From Streptomyces cinnabarinus (GTDB lineage: Bacteria > Actinomycetota > Actinomycetes > Streptomycetales > Streptomycetaceae), in NCBI RefSeq assembly GCF_027270315.1, contig NZ_CP114413.1:8184001-8248000 (forward strand): DNA of 64,000 nucleotides. The letters are read 5' to 3'. Shown in pieces: positions 16,434-24,669 of this stretch. How positions within the stretch are numbered: the first letter of the stretch is position 1; the number at the start of each line of letters is the position of its first letter. The position numbers were made by a program, and so were the translations under genes. The notes below the pieces were generated by a model. That model was not told the origin of the DNA, did no database searches, and saw only the letters and a program-made list of their open reading frames with translations.

Positions 16434-18656
16434 TCACCGCTCCCTGACCAGCGCCGCGTACGCGCCGCCGCGCGCCACCAGCTCCTCGTGCCGACCGCGC
16501 TCCACGATCGTGCCGTGCTCCAGTACGACGATCTCGTCGCTGTCGCGCACGGTGCTCAGCCGGTGCGCGATCACCACACAGGCGCAGCCACGCCTGCGCA
16601 GGTTGTCCATGACGACGAGTTCGGTCTCGGCGTCCAGAGCGCTGGTCACCTCGTCGAGGACGAGGATGCTGGGCCTGCGCACCAACGCCCGCGCAATCTC
16701 CAGGCGTTGCCGCTGCCCGCCGGAGAAGTTGCGGCCGTCCTGCTCGACCCGGCTGTGGATGCCACCGGGCCGGCGCGTCACCACGTCGTACAGGGCCGCG
16801 TCCCTGAGCGCCTCGATCACCGCGTCGTCCGGGACGGACGGGTCCCACAGCGCCACGTTGTCCCGGACGGTGCCCTCGAACAGGAACACGTCCTGGTCGA
16901 CGAAGGAGACGGAGGAGGCGAGGGCGCCGCGCGGTATGTCCTCCATCCGCTGTCCGTCGATCCGGATCACGCCCTCCCACGGCGCGTACAGACCGGAGAT
17001 CATCCGGGACACGGTGGACTTGCCGCTGCCCGAGCCGCCGACCAGGGCGACCTGCTGCCCCGGTCCGACGGTCAGGTCGAAGCCGGTCAACAGGGGCTTG
17101 TCCAGCGGGTTGTAGCCGAAGGTGATGTTCTGGAGCTCCACATGCCCGTGCAGCCGACGGGTGGAGTCGGCGCCGCCGCGACGGCCGTAGAGCGGGTCCG
17201 CCTGGAAGTTCTCCACGTCCTTCAGCCGGGCCACGTCGGCCGCGAAGTCCTGGATCCGGCCCGCGACGCCGTTGAGCCGGGTCAGCGGGGCGGTGAACCG
17301 GGTGACCAGGGCCTGGAACGCGACCAGCAGGCCGACGGATATGTGTCCTTCGACCGCGCGCATCCCGCCGATCCACAGGATCAGCGCGCTGTTCAGCGTG
17401 GCCAGCGTCGGCGCGACCACGCCCAGCCAGGCGCTCGGCACCCCGAGGCGCTGCTGCTCCTCCAGGGTGGTGGCGTGCTGCCCGGCCCACTTGCGGAAGT
17501 AGCCGTCCTCGCCGCCGGTCGCCTTCATCGTCTCGATCAACTGCAGGCCGGTGTAGGCGGTGTTGGTCAGCCGGGCACTGTCCGCGCGCAGCTTCGCGGT
17601 ACGGGTCGCGCGCAGCCGGATCACCACCCGCATCGCCACGATGTTCAGCAGCGCCACGCCGATGCCGACGAAGGTGAGCTGCGGGTCGTAGGTGTAGAGC
17701 AGCACGGCGTACAGGACGACGACCACCGCGTCCACGCCCGCCGCGGCCAGATCGCGGGCCAGGGTCTCGGCGACCGCGTCGTTGGACTGGAGGCGCTGGA
17801 CCAGGTCGGCGGGGCTGCGCTGAGAGAAGAAGGTCACCGGCAGCCGCAGCAGATGGCGCAGGAAGCGGGCGCTGGAGAGGGTGGAGGAGATGATCCGGCC
17901 GCGCAGCAGGTTCGCCTGTTGCAGCCAGGTCAGGACGACGGTGAGGAGGACGGACGCGCCCATCGACGCGAACAGCACGCCGAGCAGGGAGGTCTGGCCG
18001 CCGATCAGGAACATGTCGATGTAGGTGCGGCTGAGCGCGGGCACGGCCGCGCCGACCACGACGAGGAGCAGGCTCGCCAGCACCGCCGCGGGCATCGTGC
18101 CCGCGGTGCCGCGCAGCCGGGCGGGCATCGCGCCGAGCACACCCGGCTTGCGGCCGCCCTTGCTGAAGCCCTCGCCGGGCTCCATCACCAGCACGACGCC
18201 GGTGAAGCTGCCGTCGAAGTCCTCCATCGGCACGAAACGGCGGCCCTTGCCGGGGTCGTTGATGTAGACCCCGCGGCGGCCGAAGCGGCGCCCCATGCCG
18301 TCGTAGACGACGTAGTGGTTGAACTCCCAGAACAGCACGGCCGGGGTCTTCACTCCGGCGAGGGCGGCCGTGTCCATCTGCATGCCCTTGGCCGTCAGAC
18401 CGTAACTGCGGGCCGCCTTCAGCAGGTTGCTTGCACGCGAGCCGTCCCGGGAGACACCGCACGCGATGCGCAGCTCCTCCAGCGGGACGTGCTTGCCGTA
18501 GTGGCCGAGGACCATCGCCAGGGAGGCGGCGCCGCACTCCACGGCCTCCATCTGGAGGACGGTGGGTGTGCGGACGGACTTCGCCTTCCCCTTGGGCACC
18601 GGGCGCTTCGGCGGGGCGGCGCGACGGCGGCCCCGCGTGTCCTGCGCGGCGCTCAC
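16434..18656 (-). CDS. NHLM-type ABC exporter with C39 leader peptidase
   Basis: 740 residues from GTG 18656, which overlaps the HlyD stop (GTGA). Residues about 30-160 are a C39 double-glycine peptidase: Cys41 in MEAVECGAASL, His114 in FNHYVVYDG and Asp134 in YINDPGKG form the catalytic triad. A six-helix permease follows (about 185-470). The ATPase domain (about 505-735) has Walker A VGGSGSGKST, signature FSGGQRQRL and Walker B ILVLDEVTSAL. It should cut the leader after Gly-Gly and export the mature peptide of the precursor gene at 19533-19748. All catalytic residues are present. Confidence 0.92.
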   Translation of the reverse strand: MSAAQDTRGRRRAAPPKRPVPKGKAKSVRTPTVLQMEAVECGAASLAMVLGHYGKHVPLEELRIACGVSRDGSRASNLLKAARSYGLTAKGMQMDTAALAGVKTPAVLFWEFNHYVVYDGMGRRFGRRGVYINDPGKGRRFVPMEDFDGSFTGVVLVMEPGEGFSKGGRKPGVLGAMPARLRGTAGTMPAAVLASLLLVVVGAAVPALSRTYIDMFLIGGQTSLLGVLFASMGASVLLTVVLTWLQQANLLRGRIISSTLSSARFLRHLLRLPVTFFSQRSPADLVQRLQSNDAVAETLARDLAAAGVDAVVVVLYAVLLYTYDPQLTFVGIGVALLNIVAMRVVIRLRATRTAKLRADSARLTNTAYTGLQLIETMKATGGEDGYFRKWAGQHATTLEEQQRLGVPSAWLGVVAPTLATLNSALILWIGGMRAVEGHISVGLLVAFQALVTRFTAPLTRLNGVAGRIQDFAADVARLKDVENFQADPLYGRRGGADSTRRLHGHVELQNITFGYNPLDKPLLTGFDLTVGPGQQVALVGGSGSGKSTVSRMISGLYAPWEGVIRIDGQRMEDIPRGALASSVSFVDQDVFLFEGTVRDNVALWDPSVPDDAVIEALRDAALYDVVTRRPGGIHSRVEQDGRNFSGGQRQRLEIARALVRRPSILVLDEVTSALDAETELVVMDNLRRRGCACVVIAHRLSTVRDSDEIVVLEHGTIVERGRHEELVARGGAYAALVRER

Positions 18657-19459
18657 GGCAGCAGCCAGTCGACGGGACGCTCGTCGGCGAGGCGCAGCGA
18701 GGCCTCGGCCAGGGTCATGGAGGTGAGGGAGAAGGGCGGGCCGTCGGCGGACGACCACCGGTAACCGCTCTTCGTGTCCGCGGACTTGTCCAGCTTCACC
18801 AGGACCGCCACCGGCCTGCCGTCCTTGGTGAACTGCTCGCCGAGCTGGCTGTCGCCGAGGAAGGAGGCGATGGACTGCGCGGACTGGGCGGAGCGGTCCA
18901 CCGACTTCACATGGCCGCGCAGCACGCCGTACTCCTGGGTCGGTACCGACTGGACGGTGAGGTCCACGGCGGCGTCGTCGGGGATGGACGCCGCGTTCTC
19001 GGCGGGCACGTAGACCGTCGCGTACAGCGGGTCCCCGGCGCCCTTCACCTTCTCCACGGCGGCGACGTTCGCGCCGGTGGAGATGATCTGGCCGATGGTG
19101 GCGGCGAGCGCGGTGACCCGGCCCGCGGCGACCGTGCGCACGACCGTCTCGCCGTCGGCGGTACGGACCTTCAGGACGGGGGCGTCGGCGGGCAGCCGCT
19201 CGCCCTGCTCGGCGAGGACCGCGGTGACCTGCCCCGCGACCGGGCTCTGGAGGAGGTAACTGCCCTGCCCGTGGGTGAGGATGGCCGGCGCGCCGACCGT
19301 GGAGGTCACCGACCCGGTCACCGCCCATACGGACGCGGCCGCCATGACGACGACCGTCACGGACAGCACGAGCCAGCCCTGGGGCCGGGCGAAACGCACC
19401 GGAAGATCGAGCTCCTCCGGTGACTGGAGCTTGGCGAGGGCCTGTTGGCGGAACTGCAC
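18653..19459 (-). CDS. HlyD-family adaptor of the NHLM peptide export system
   Basis: 268 residues: a short cytoplasmic N-terminus, one membrane helix (about 27-50), then a periplasmic-adaptor-like biotinyl/barrel-sandwich region (LLQSPVAGQVTAVLAEQGER ... VRTVAAGRVTALAATIGQII). The coiled-coil hairpin is absent, as in short NHLM HlyD proteins. It would link the two ABC proteins to the outside of the cell. Second gene of the operon, 73 bases after the precursor stop and after a hairpin at 19483-19513. Its TGA overlaps the start of the peptidase-exporter. Confidence 0.87.
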   Translation of the reverse strand: MQFRQQALAKLQSPEELDLPVRFARPQGWLVLSVTVVVMAAASVWAVTGSVTSTVGAPAILTHGQGSYLLQSPVAGQVTAVLAEQGERLPADAPVLKVRTADGETVVRTVAAGRVTALAATIGQIISTGANVAAVEKVKGAGDPLYATVYVPAENAASIPDDAAVDLTVQSVPTQEYGVLRGHVKSVDRSAQSAQSIASFLGDSQLGEQFTKDGRPVAVLVKLDKSADTKSGYRWSSADGPPFSLTSMTLAEASLRLADERPVDWLLP

Positions 19460-19482
19460 GGGACGTCCTTACGACACACGAA

Positions 19483-19513
19483 GAGCCCGGAGCCGGGTGC
19501 GGCTCCGGGACTC
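19483..19513 (-). terminator. hairpin between precursor peptide gene and exporter genes
   Basis: CCCGGAGCC (19486-19494) pairs exactly with GGCTCCGGG (19501-19509) around a 6-base loop. GAG/CTC extends the stem after one bulged A, giving about 12 pairs. It sits between the precursor stop and the HlyD start. Such hairpins act as partial terminators or 3' stabilisers, letting the peptide be made in excess over its exporter. Confidence 0.65.
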
Positions 19514-19532
19514 GACGTCACAAAAGGTGCGA

Positions 19533-19748
19533 TCAGAGACCGGCGACCAGGTTCGTGACCGGCGCGGTGCTCAGGCCGGTGGCGCCCTCGACGGTGCCGA
19601 CGACCGTGTCGACCAGGCCGGAGACCGGGGCGATGCCGTCCACCAGGCCGGTGACGGTGCCGAGGGCGTTCACGGAAAGGCCGCCGGAGACGTTGTCCAG
19701 CTCGGCGTCGGAGATCTCGACGGTCTCAACCTGGGGGGTGGAGTTCAT
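19533..19748 (-). CDS. double-glycine leader precursor peptide without cysteine
   Basis: 71 residues. The leader (1-23) ends in ISDAELDNVSGG, a clear Gly-Gly cleavage site with the usual acidic/hydrophobic pattern of type A2 or NHLP leaders. The 48-residue core (24-71) has no Cys. It is rich in Gly, Val, Leu and Thr and holds an imperfect duplication (31-48 and 52-69, both TVxG...APV(S/T)xLV). A strong ribosome site (GAAGGGAAG) precedes ATG 19748. First gene of the export operon. With no Cys, lanthionine rings are impossible. No modifying enzyme is encoded nearby, so the product may be unmodified or may carry non-thioether changes. Confidence 0.85.
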   Translation of the reverse strand: MNSTPQVETVEISDAELDNVSGGLSVNALGTVTGLVDGIAPVSGLVDTVVGTVEGATGLSTAPVTNLVAGL

Positions 19749-20143
19749 GATGGAACTTCCCTTCGTATGGCTATTTCACAAGGGGAACGGGTGCCGTGGA
19801 CGGCCCCCGCGGTGCGATGGATAAAAGCACGCTGCGGGCGGGCGCTTCCAATCAACCAGTGGCCTCACCTGGGCACTTGAGCCTCAGGGGCGTTCATCCG
19901 TGAGGGTCCGCGCACGGCTTGTCAGCGACTTCTTCACATGCGTCACGGCATCGGCTCGTGCGCGCTCTTGCGGGGTGGGAGGCGAAAGCGACACTCCCGC
20001 CCCAATGGTGTGACCGGCGGTAGCGGCTTGTGTGGGAGTCCGGTCCCCGGTGACTTGGTTGGGCATTCGATGTGCAGATTCGCTGAAGCCAGGATTCCGC
20101 TACGTGATCGCGACGGACTGTCGTCGGGCGGCGACGGTGCGTA
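19749..20143. other. 395-base region upstream of the precursor operon
   Basis: Holds the presumed promoter of the peptide-export operon; an AT-richer patch (CTTTTATCC on the minus strand) lies about 70 bases before the ATG. No second double-glycine precursor was found on either strand. A 60-codon minus-strand frame (19884-20066) has no leader motif and is not called. Confidence 0.45.
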
Positions 20144-20557
20144 TCAGCCCAGGATCGCGTAGACCGTGCTCGCCCGGGCCGCGATCTCGCCCGTCCCGTC
20201 GTCGGTCATCGTGATGTCGGCGAACGCCATCCGGCGGCCCGACTTGGTGACGACCGCTTCGATCAGGACATCCGATCCGGACACCGCGCGCTGGAACGTG
20301 GTCGACTGCTGCACCGTCGTCATCGGCCCGTACGCCCCGCGAGCCGCCGACACGGCGAGCACGGTCGCGGTGTCGGCCGCGGCCATCAGGGCCTGGCCCG
20401 ACAGCGCCCCGCCCTCCCGGGCCAGCCGCGGTGACCAGGGCAGACGCAGAATCGCGCGGTGCTCGTCCAAGCCCTCCACGGTCAGCCCCAGTTCGAGGAC
20501 CCAAGGGGCGAAGTTGTCGGTGAGGATCTTGTCGGCTTCGGCGGTGGTCATCGTCAT
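20144..20557 (-). CDS. PaaI-type hotdog-fold thioesterase
   Basis: A 137-residue acyl-CoA thioesterase-like protein: FAPWVLELGLTVEGLDEHRA, then the hotdog helix GGALSGQALMAAADTATVLAV, and QQSTTFQRAVSGSDVLIEAVV. The conserved Gly-Gly and the Ala/Asp of the active helix are present. Members hydrolyse phenylacetyl- or other small acyl-CoAs. ATG 20557 gives MTMTTAEAD; ATG 20551 is possible. Leftward single gene, divergent from the secreted protease. Confidence 0.88.
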   Translation of the reverse strand: MTMTTAEADKILTDNFAPWVLELGLTVEGLDEHRAILRLPWSPRLAREGGALSGQALMAAADTATVLAVSAARGAYGPMTTVQQSTTFQRAVSGSDVLIEAVVTKSGRRMAFADITMTDDGTGEIAARASTVYAILG

Positions 20558-20746
20558 ATGGGGGATTGTTCCCGTCGGCGGCCCCCAGGACGCGGCCCTT
20601 GGCCGAATCGGCGTTTCGACTGGGGCGCGGGGAAACGGAATTGAACGCCCCGAGTGACCCGTGCGTACCAGTGGCCATCCAGGCGCCCCGAACAGCCGTC
20701 GGACGAAACGGCGGCACGGTCCCCGTCCCCCAGGAGGTCGAGAAGG

Positions 20747-22120
20747 TTGAGTCACAAGCGAATGCCGAAGCGCAAGGCCGCGATAGCGGCGGGCGGTGTG
20801 GCGGCGCTCGGAGCGGCCGCGATCCTGCTGCCGAACGCCAACGCGTCCCAGGACGGCGGCTCGGACGACGCCGCAGCGCCCCGGACCCTGAAGGCGGCGG
20901 ACGCCTCGGACCTCGCCTCACAGCTCGAGGGGCTGCTCGGCGACGCCTTCGCCGGCTCGTACTACGACGCCGACAACCAGCAGCTCGTCGTCAATGTCAT
21001 CCCCGGCGACAACAACAACGTCATCGTGCAGGCGAAGAAGGCGGGCGCGAAGGTCCGCGAGGTCGACAACAGCCTCGCCGAACTGGACGCCGGCGCGCAG
21101 ACCCTGAAGTCCGAGGCGACCATCGCAGGCACGTCCTGGGCCGTCGACCCGCGGACCAACAAGATCCTCGTCACCGCGGACAGCACGGTCACCGGCGCCA
21201 AGTGGGACCAGCTGGAGTCGACCGTGCAGAGCCTCGGCTCCGGCATGGCGACCATCAAGAAGTCCCAGGGCACCTTCAAGACCTTCCTCTCCGGCGGCGA
21301 CGCCATCTTCGCGGGCGGGGCGCGCTGCTCGGCGGGCTTCAACGTCACCGCGGGCGACGGCTCCCCGGCCTTCCTGACGGCCGGTCACTGCGGGGTCGCG
21401 GCCGCCCAGTGGTCGGACGCCGAGGGCGGTGCCCCGATCGCCACCGTCGACGCGGCCACCGCCACCTTCCCGGGTGAGGGCGATTTTGCGCTCGTCAAGT
21501 ACGACGACCCGGCGACCGAGGCGCCGAGCGAGGTCAACCTCGGCGACCAGACCGTCGCGATCAATCAGGCTGCCGAGGCCGAGGTCGGTCTCCAGGTGTT
21601 CCGGATGGGCAGCACCACCGGACTGAGCGACGGTCAGGTCCTCGGCCTCAACGCCACCGTCAACTACCCCGAGGGCACGGTCACCGGGCTCATCCAGACC
21701 GACGTCTGCGCCGAGCCCGGCGACAGCGGCGGCTCGCTGTTCACCCAGGACGGCCAGGCGATCGGCCTCACCTCGGGCGGCAGCGGTGACTGCACCGTGG
21801 GCGGCGAGACGTTCTTCCAGCCGGTCACGACCGCGCTGGAAGCAACCGGTGCGACGCTCGGCGCGGGCGACGCGGCGGGTGACGCGGGCGCCGGTGCGGG
21901 CGAGGAGGCCGGTGCCGGTGAAGAGGCGGGCGCCGGTGAGGAAGCCGGTGCCGGTGCGGGCGCCGGTGAAGAGGCCGGAGCCGGTGAGGACGCCGGTGCC
22001 GATCAGGACGCCGGTGCGGGCGAGGAGGCCGGAGCCGGTGAGGACGCGGGCCTCGGCGAGGAGGTCGGCGTCGGCGAGGAGGCCGGTGCCGACGACGCGG
22101 GCGTGAACGAGCAGCACTGA
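20747..22120 (+). CDS. secreted S1-family (alpha-lytic/streptogrisin-type) protease with acidic repeat tail
   Basis: 457 residues from a TTG start 9 bases after GGAGG; the resulting N-terminus SHKRMPKRKAAIAAGG is the usual one for this Streptomyces family. Signal peptide about 1-34, pro-region about 35-180, then the chymotrypsin-fold domain with catalytic His214 (LTAGHCG), Asp246 (EGDFALV) and Ser327 (EPGDSGGS). From residue 373 to the end there is no binding domain. Instead a tail of GAGEEAG and GAGEDAG units gives a long, flexible, strongly negative extension. The protease class is certain; the tail is unusual. Confidence 0.92.
   Translation: MSHKRMPKRKAAIAAGGVAALGAAAILLPNANASQDGGSDDAAAPRTLKAADASDLASQLEGLLGDAFAGSYYDADNQQLVVNVIPGDNNNVIVQAKKAGAKVREVDNSLAELDAGAQTLKSEATIAGTSWAVDPRTNKILVTADSTVTGAKWDQLESTVQSLGSGMATIKKSQGTFKTFLSGGDAIFAGGARCSAGFNVTAGDGSPAFLTAGHCGVAAAQWSDAEGGAPIATVDAATATFPGEGDFALVKYDDPATEAPSEVNLGDQTVAINQAAEAEVGLQVFRMGSTTGLSDGQVLGLNATVNYPEGTVTGLIQTDVCAEPGDSGGSLFTQDGQAIGLTSGGSGDCTVGGETFFQPVTTALEATGATLGAGDAAGDAGAGAGEEAGAGEEAGAGEEAGAGAGAGEEAGAGEDAGADQDAGAGEEAGAGEDAGLGEEVGVGEEAGADDAGVNEQH
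21863..22117 (+). repeat. tandem repeats encoding Gly-Ala-Glu-rich protease tail
   Basis: About 255 bases made of degenerate 15-24-base units (for example GCCGGTGAGGAAGCCGG and close variants) that encode GAGEEAG, GAGEDAG and GAGAGAGEEAG units. Third-position variation between units shows they are not a very recent expansion, but slippage is still likely and length may vary between strains. Confidence 0.8.
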
Positions 22121-22142
22121 CCCAGCGGTACCGCATCAGACC

Positions 22143-22178
22143 GGGTGGCCGGCCCTTCGGCGGGAGGGCCGGCCACCC
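22143..22178. terminator. hairpin between convergent protease and phosphatase genes
   Basis: GGGTGGCCGGCCCT (22143-22156) and its exact complement (22165-22178) form a 14-bp stem with an 8-base loop, 22 bases after the protease stop and about 60 bases from the stop of the leftward phosphatase gene. Probably bidirectional. Confidence 0.8.
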
Positions 22179-22241
22179 ACGCGTGCACGACTCGCGGCAC
22201 CACGGGATCGGCCGCTGCCGTCGGCCAGCGGGACCGTCAGG

Positions 22242-24380
22242 TCACTGCTCCGCCCGCAGCAGCAGCACCGCCACATCGTCCAGCCGCCCCCGCGGCAGCG
22301 CGCGCGACTCCACGAGCCGGTCCGCCAGCTCGTCCAGCGGCACATCCCCGGCCTCGGCCAGCAACGTGCCCAGATCGGCGAGGGCGTCCTCGATGTCGGT
22401 GCCCGGCGACTCGATCAGGCCGTCGGTGTACAGCGCCAGGACGGATCCGGGCGCCAGGTCGACCTCCGTCGTCTGGTAGACGGCGGCGCCGTCGATGCCC
22501 AGCAGCGGACCCCCGGCCAGGTCGAGCACCCGTACCTTCCCGTCCGGCCGTCTCAGCAGCGGCGGCGGATGACCCGCCCGCGCCATCACGGCCCGCCCGT
22601 GCGCCGGGTCGAGACGCAGATACAGACAGCTCGCGAACAGATCGGCGCCCAGGTCGATCAGCAGCCGGTTGGTGCTGCGCATGACCTCCTCGGGCGGCTG
22701 CCCGACGGTCGTGTACGCCCGTACCGCCGTACGGATCTGCCCCATCAGACCGGCCGCCGTCACATTGTGGCCCTGTACATCCCCGATCACCGCCGCGGCC
22801 TCTCCCTGCGCGGGCACCAGGTCGTAGAAGTCGCCGCCGATGTCCATGCCCTGGGTCGCCGGCAGATAGCGGGCGGCCGCCTCGATCCCGGGCAGCGGGG
22901 GCAGGCTGTGCGGCAGCAGCGCCGCCTGGAGGCCGTGCGCCAGATGGTGCTTGGCGTCGTAGAGCACCGCCCGCTCCAGGGCCTGGGCGATCAGCCCGCC
23001 CACGCTCGTCAGCACCGCCCGCTCGTCGGCGGGGAAGGCATGCGGCTCGGCGTAGGCGAGCAGCACCGTGCCCACCGGGCGGCCCGAGGCGATCAGCGGC
23101 AGATACGCCCAGGCCGCGAACCCGTCCGGCGTGGCCTCCCGGACCGGATACAGCCGCTCCAGCTGCTGCCGGTCCTCGAAGAACGCCGGCACACCGGTGG
23201 TCAGGGCGTGGGTGCCCGGCGTGCGCTCGGTGAGCGGCAGCCCGTCGAACTGCTCCACGAAGCGCGCGTCCGGATAGCCGTGATGGCCGAGCACATGCAG
23301 CCGCCCCGCCCGGGAGCCCAGCACCACCAGCGCCTGGCTGCCGACGGCCGGGGCGATCTGGTCCGCGACCAGCTGCACCACGTCCTGCACACCCACCGCC
23401 TCGGTGAGCGCGCCGGCCAGGTTCAGCAGCTGGGACATGGTGACCAGCCGTGACGGCGCCTCACCGGTGGGCCGGTGCGCCCGGTTCATCTCGGCCACCG
23501 CACGGGCCCGGCTGATCCGGACGCTCAGCCCGTTGGTGCTCGGGTACAGCCGGAACGACAGCCAGTCGCCCGGCGGCCGCAGCGCCACGAAGGAGGTGCT
23601 CTGCTGGCTGAGCAGCGCGGCCCGGTAGCGGTCCTCGTAGACCGGATCGTTGAGCCAGGGCACCGACGCCCACAGCAGGGTCCCCAGCAGCTGGCTGACC
23701 GGGGCGCCGATCAGCTCGGCCGCCGCCGCGTTGGCGAAGCAGATCCGCCCGTGCAGATCCAGCGAGCACAGCCCGTACGGCAGCCGGGCCACCATCCGCG
23801 CCGACTCCACCGTGCCGAGCGTTCCGGCCGCCCCCGCGAGCGAGGGCGCGGAGAGCAGATCCGGTTCGGGCAGCAGCGGGACGCTGTCCTGCAGGGCGCG
23901 CGCCAGCCGGGCGGCGAGCCGGTCGCAGGCGGCCGTCAGATGGGTGCGCTCCCGCTCGGACAGATCGGGCGGGTGCGAACCCGGCCAGGTCACGAAGATC
24001 GCGCCGTAGGCCGTGGAGGCGGTCGCCACCGGCAGCGCCGCCAGCGCGAACGGGTACGGCAGCACCACCGAGATCCGCGGGTACAGCCGGGCCATGTCCT
24101 CCTCGCCGCCGACCCACACCAGCCGCCGCTCGCGCACCGCGTCGGCCACCGGGACCGGCGCGCTCAGCCCGACCCGTTCCCAGGGCGCCGAGAAGGCCCT
24201 GGGCAGCCCGGCCATCACCGCCATCTCCAGTACCGGCTCCTCGGCGGCCATCAGATAGACCGCGCCGGAGTGCGCGTGGACCTCGTCCATCATCGAGGCC
24301 AGCGCGAGGGACAGCAGCGGCCGGCCGACCCGCGTCCTGCTGCTGGTCGGTGCCTGGTCGGCCTCCTGCCCGTCGGGCAC
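22242..24380 (-). CDS. GAF-PAS-GAF-SpoIIE (PP2C) serine phosphatase
   Basis: 712 residues from GTG 24380, placed 6 bases after AAGGAGG. Domains in order: GAF-like (about 20-165), PAS (about 195-310, PYGLCSLDLHGRICFANAAA), GAF (about 330-475) and SpoIIE-type PP2C (about 490-710). Metal-binding motifs in the phosphatase are GGDFYDLV and IGDVQGHN, with LYTDGLIES near the end. Such proteins dephosphorylate anti-anti-sigma factors in partner-switching pathways. It borders the ram cluster on the left and has a close architectural match on the right (31714-34167). The signal sensed is unknown. Confidence 0.88.
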   Translation of the reverse strand: MPDGQEADQAPTSSRTRVGRPLLSLALASMMDEVHAHSGAVYLMAAEEPVLEMAVMAGLPRAFSAPWERVGLSAPVPVADAVRERRLVWVGGEEDMARLYPRISVVLPYPFALAALPVATASTAYGAIFVTWPGSHPPDLSERERTHLTAACDRLAARLARALQDSVPLLPEPDLLSAPSLAGAAGTLGTVESARMVARLPYGLCSLDLHGRICFANAAAAELIGAPVSQLLGTLLWASVPWLNDPVYEDRYRAALLSQQSTSFVALRPPGDWLSFRLYPSTNGLSVRISRARAVAEMNRAHRPTGEAPSRLVTMSQLLNLAGALTEAVGVQDVVQLVADQIAPAVGSQALVVLGSRAGRLHVLGHHGYPDARFVEQFDGLPLTERTPGTHALTTGVPAFFEDRQQLERLYPVREATPDGFAAWAYLPLIASGRPVGTVLLAYAEPHAFPADERAVLTSVGGLIAQALERAVLYDAKHHLAHGLQAALLPHSLPPLPGIEAAARYLPATQGMDIGGDFYDLVPAQGEAAAVIGDVQGHNVTAAGLMGQIRTAVRAYTTVGQPPEEVMRSTNRLLIDLGADLFASCLYLRLDPAHGRAVMARAGHPPPLLRRPDGKVRVLDLAGGPLLGIDGAAVYQTTEVDLAPGSVLALYTDGLIESPGTDIEDALADLGTLLAEAGDVPLDELADRLVESRALPRGRLDDVAVLLLRAEQ

Positions 24381-24669
24381 ACCGACCACCTCCTTCTCCG
24401 GCCGGGCGACGGGTCCCGGAACAAATCTCCCTCCTGGCGGCCCGGCGCGCACGGCGAGCGGGACCGGCCGCGGGCTCCGGGCCGTACCCCCTCGCCCCCG
24501 GGCCATTCCCGGCAGTGGAAGCGCCGACCGGGGTACGGGAGCCGCCTGTGCGCCCCCGTGCCCCGTGATGGCCGGTTCTCCGCGCGCGGGAAGGGAGGGC
24601 GACGCGAAAAATGGGGCACGCGCTCTACACCTACGGAAACCGGCTGTCGGCGATACGAGGGGACGACCT

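Noticed and set aside
19533..19748. Calling the double-glycine peptide a lanthipeptide
   Set aside because: The core contains no cysteine, so thioether rings cannot form, and there is no lanthionine synthetase in this operon (the only one, RamC, belongs to the ram cluster 9 kb away with its own substrate).
19884..20066. A 60-codon minus-strand frame upstream of the double-glycine precursor
   Set aside because: Considered as a second precursor peptide, but there is no Gly-Gly leader motif, no ribosome site and a Ser/Thr/Arg-rich composition without conservation clues.
20654..20746. Upstream GTG extension of the S1 protease by 31 residues
   Set aside because: The TTG at 20747 has GGAGG 9 bases upstream and yields the normal SHKR signal-peptide start. 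The extension is Arg/Ser-rich and would bury the signal peptide.
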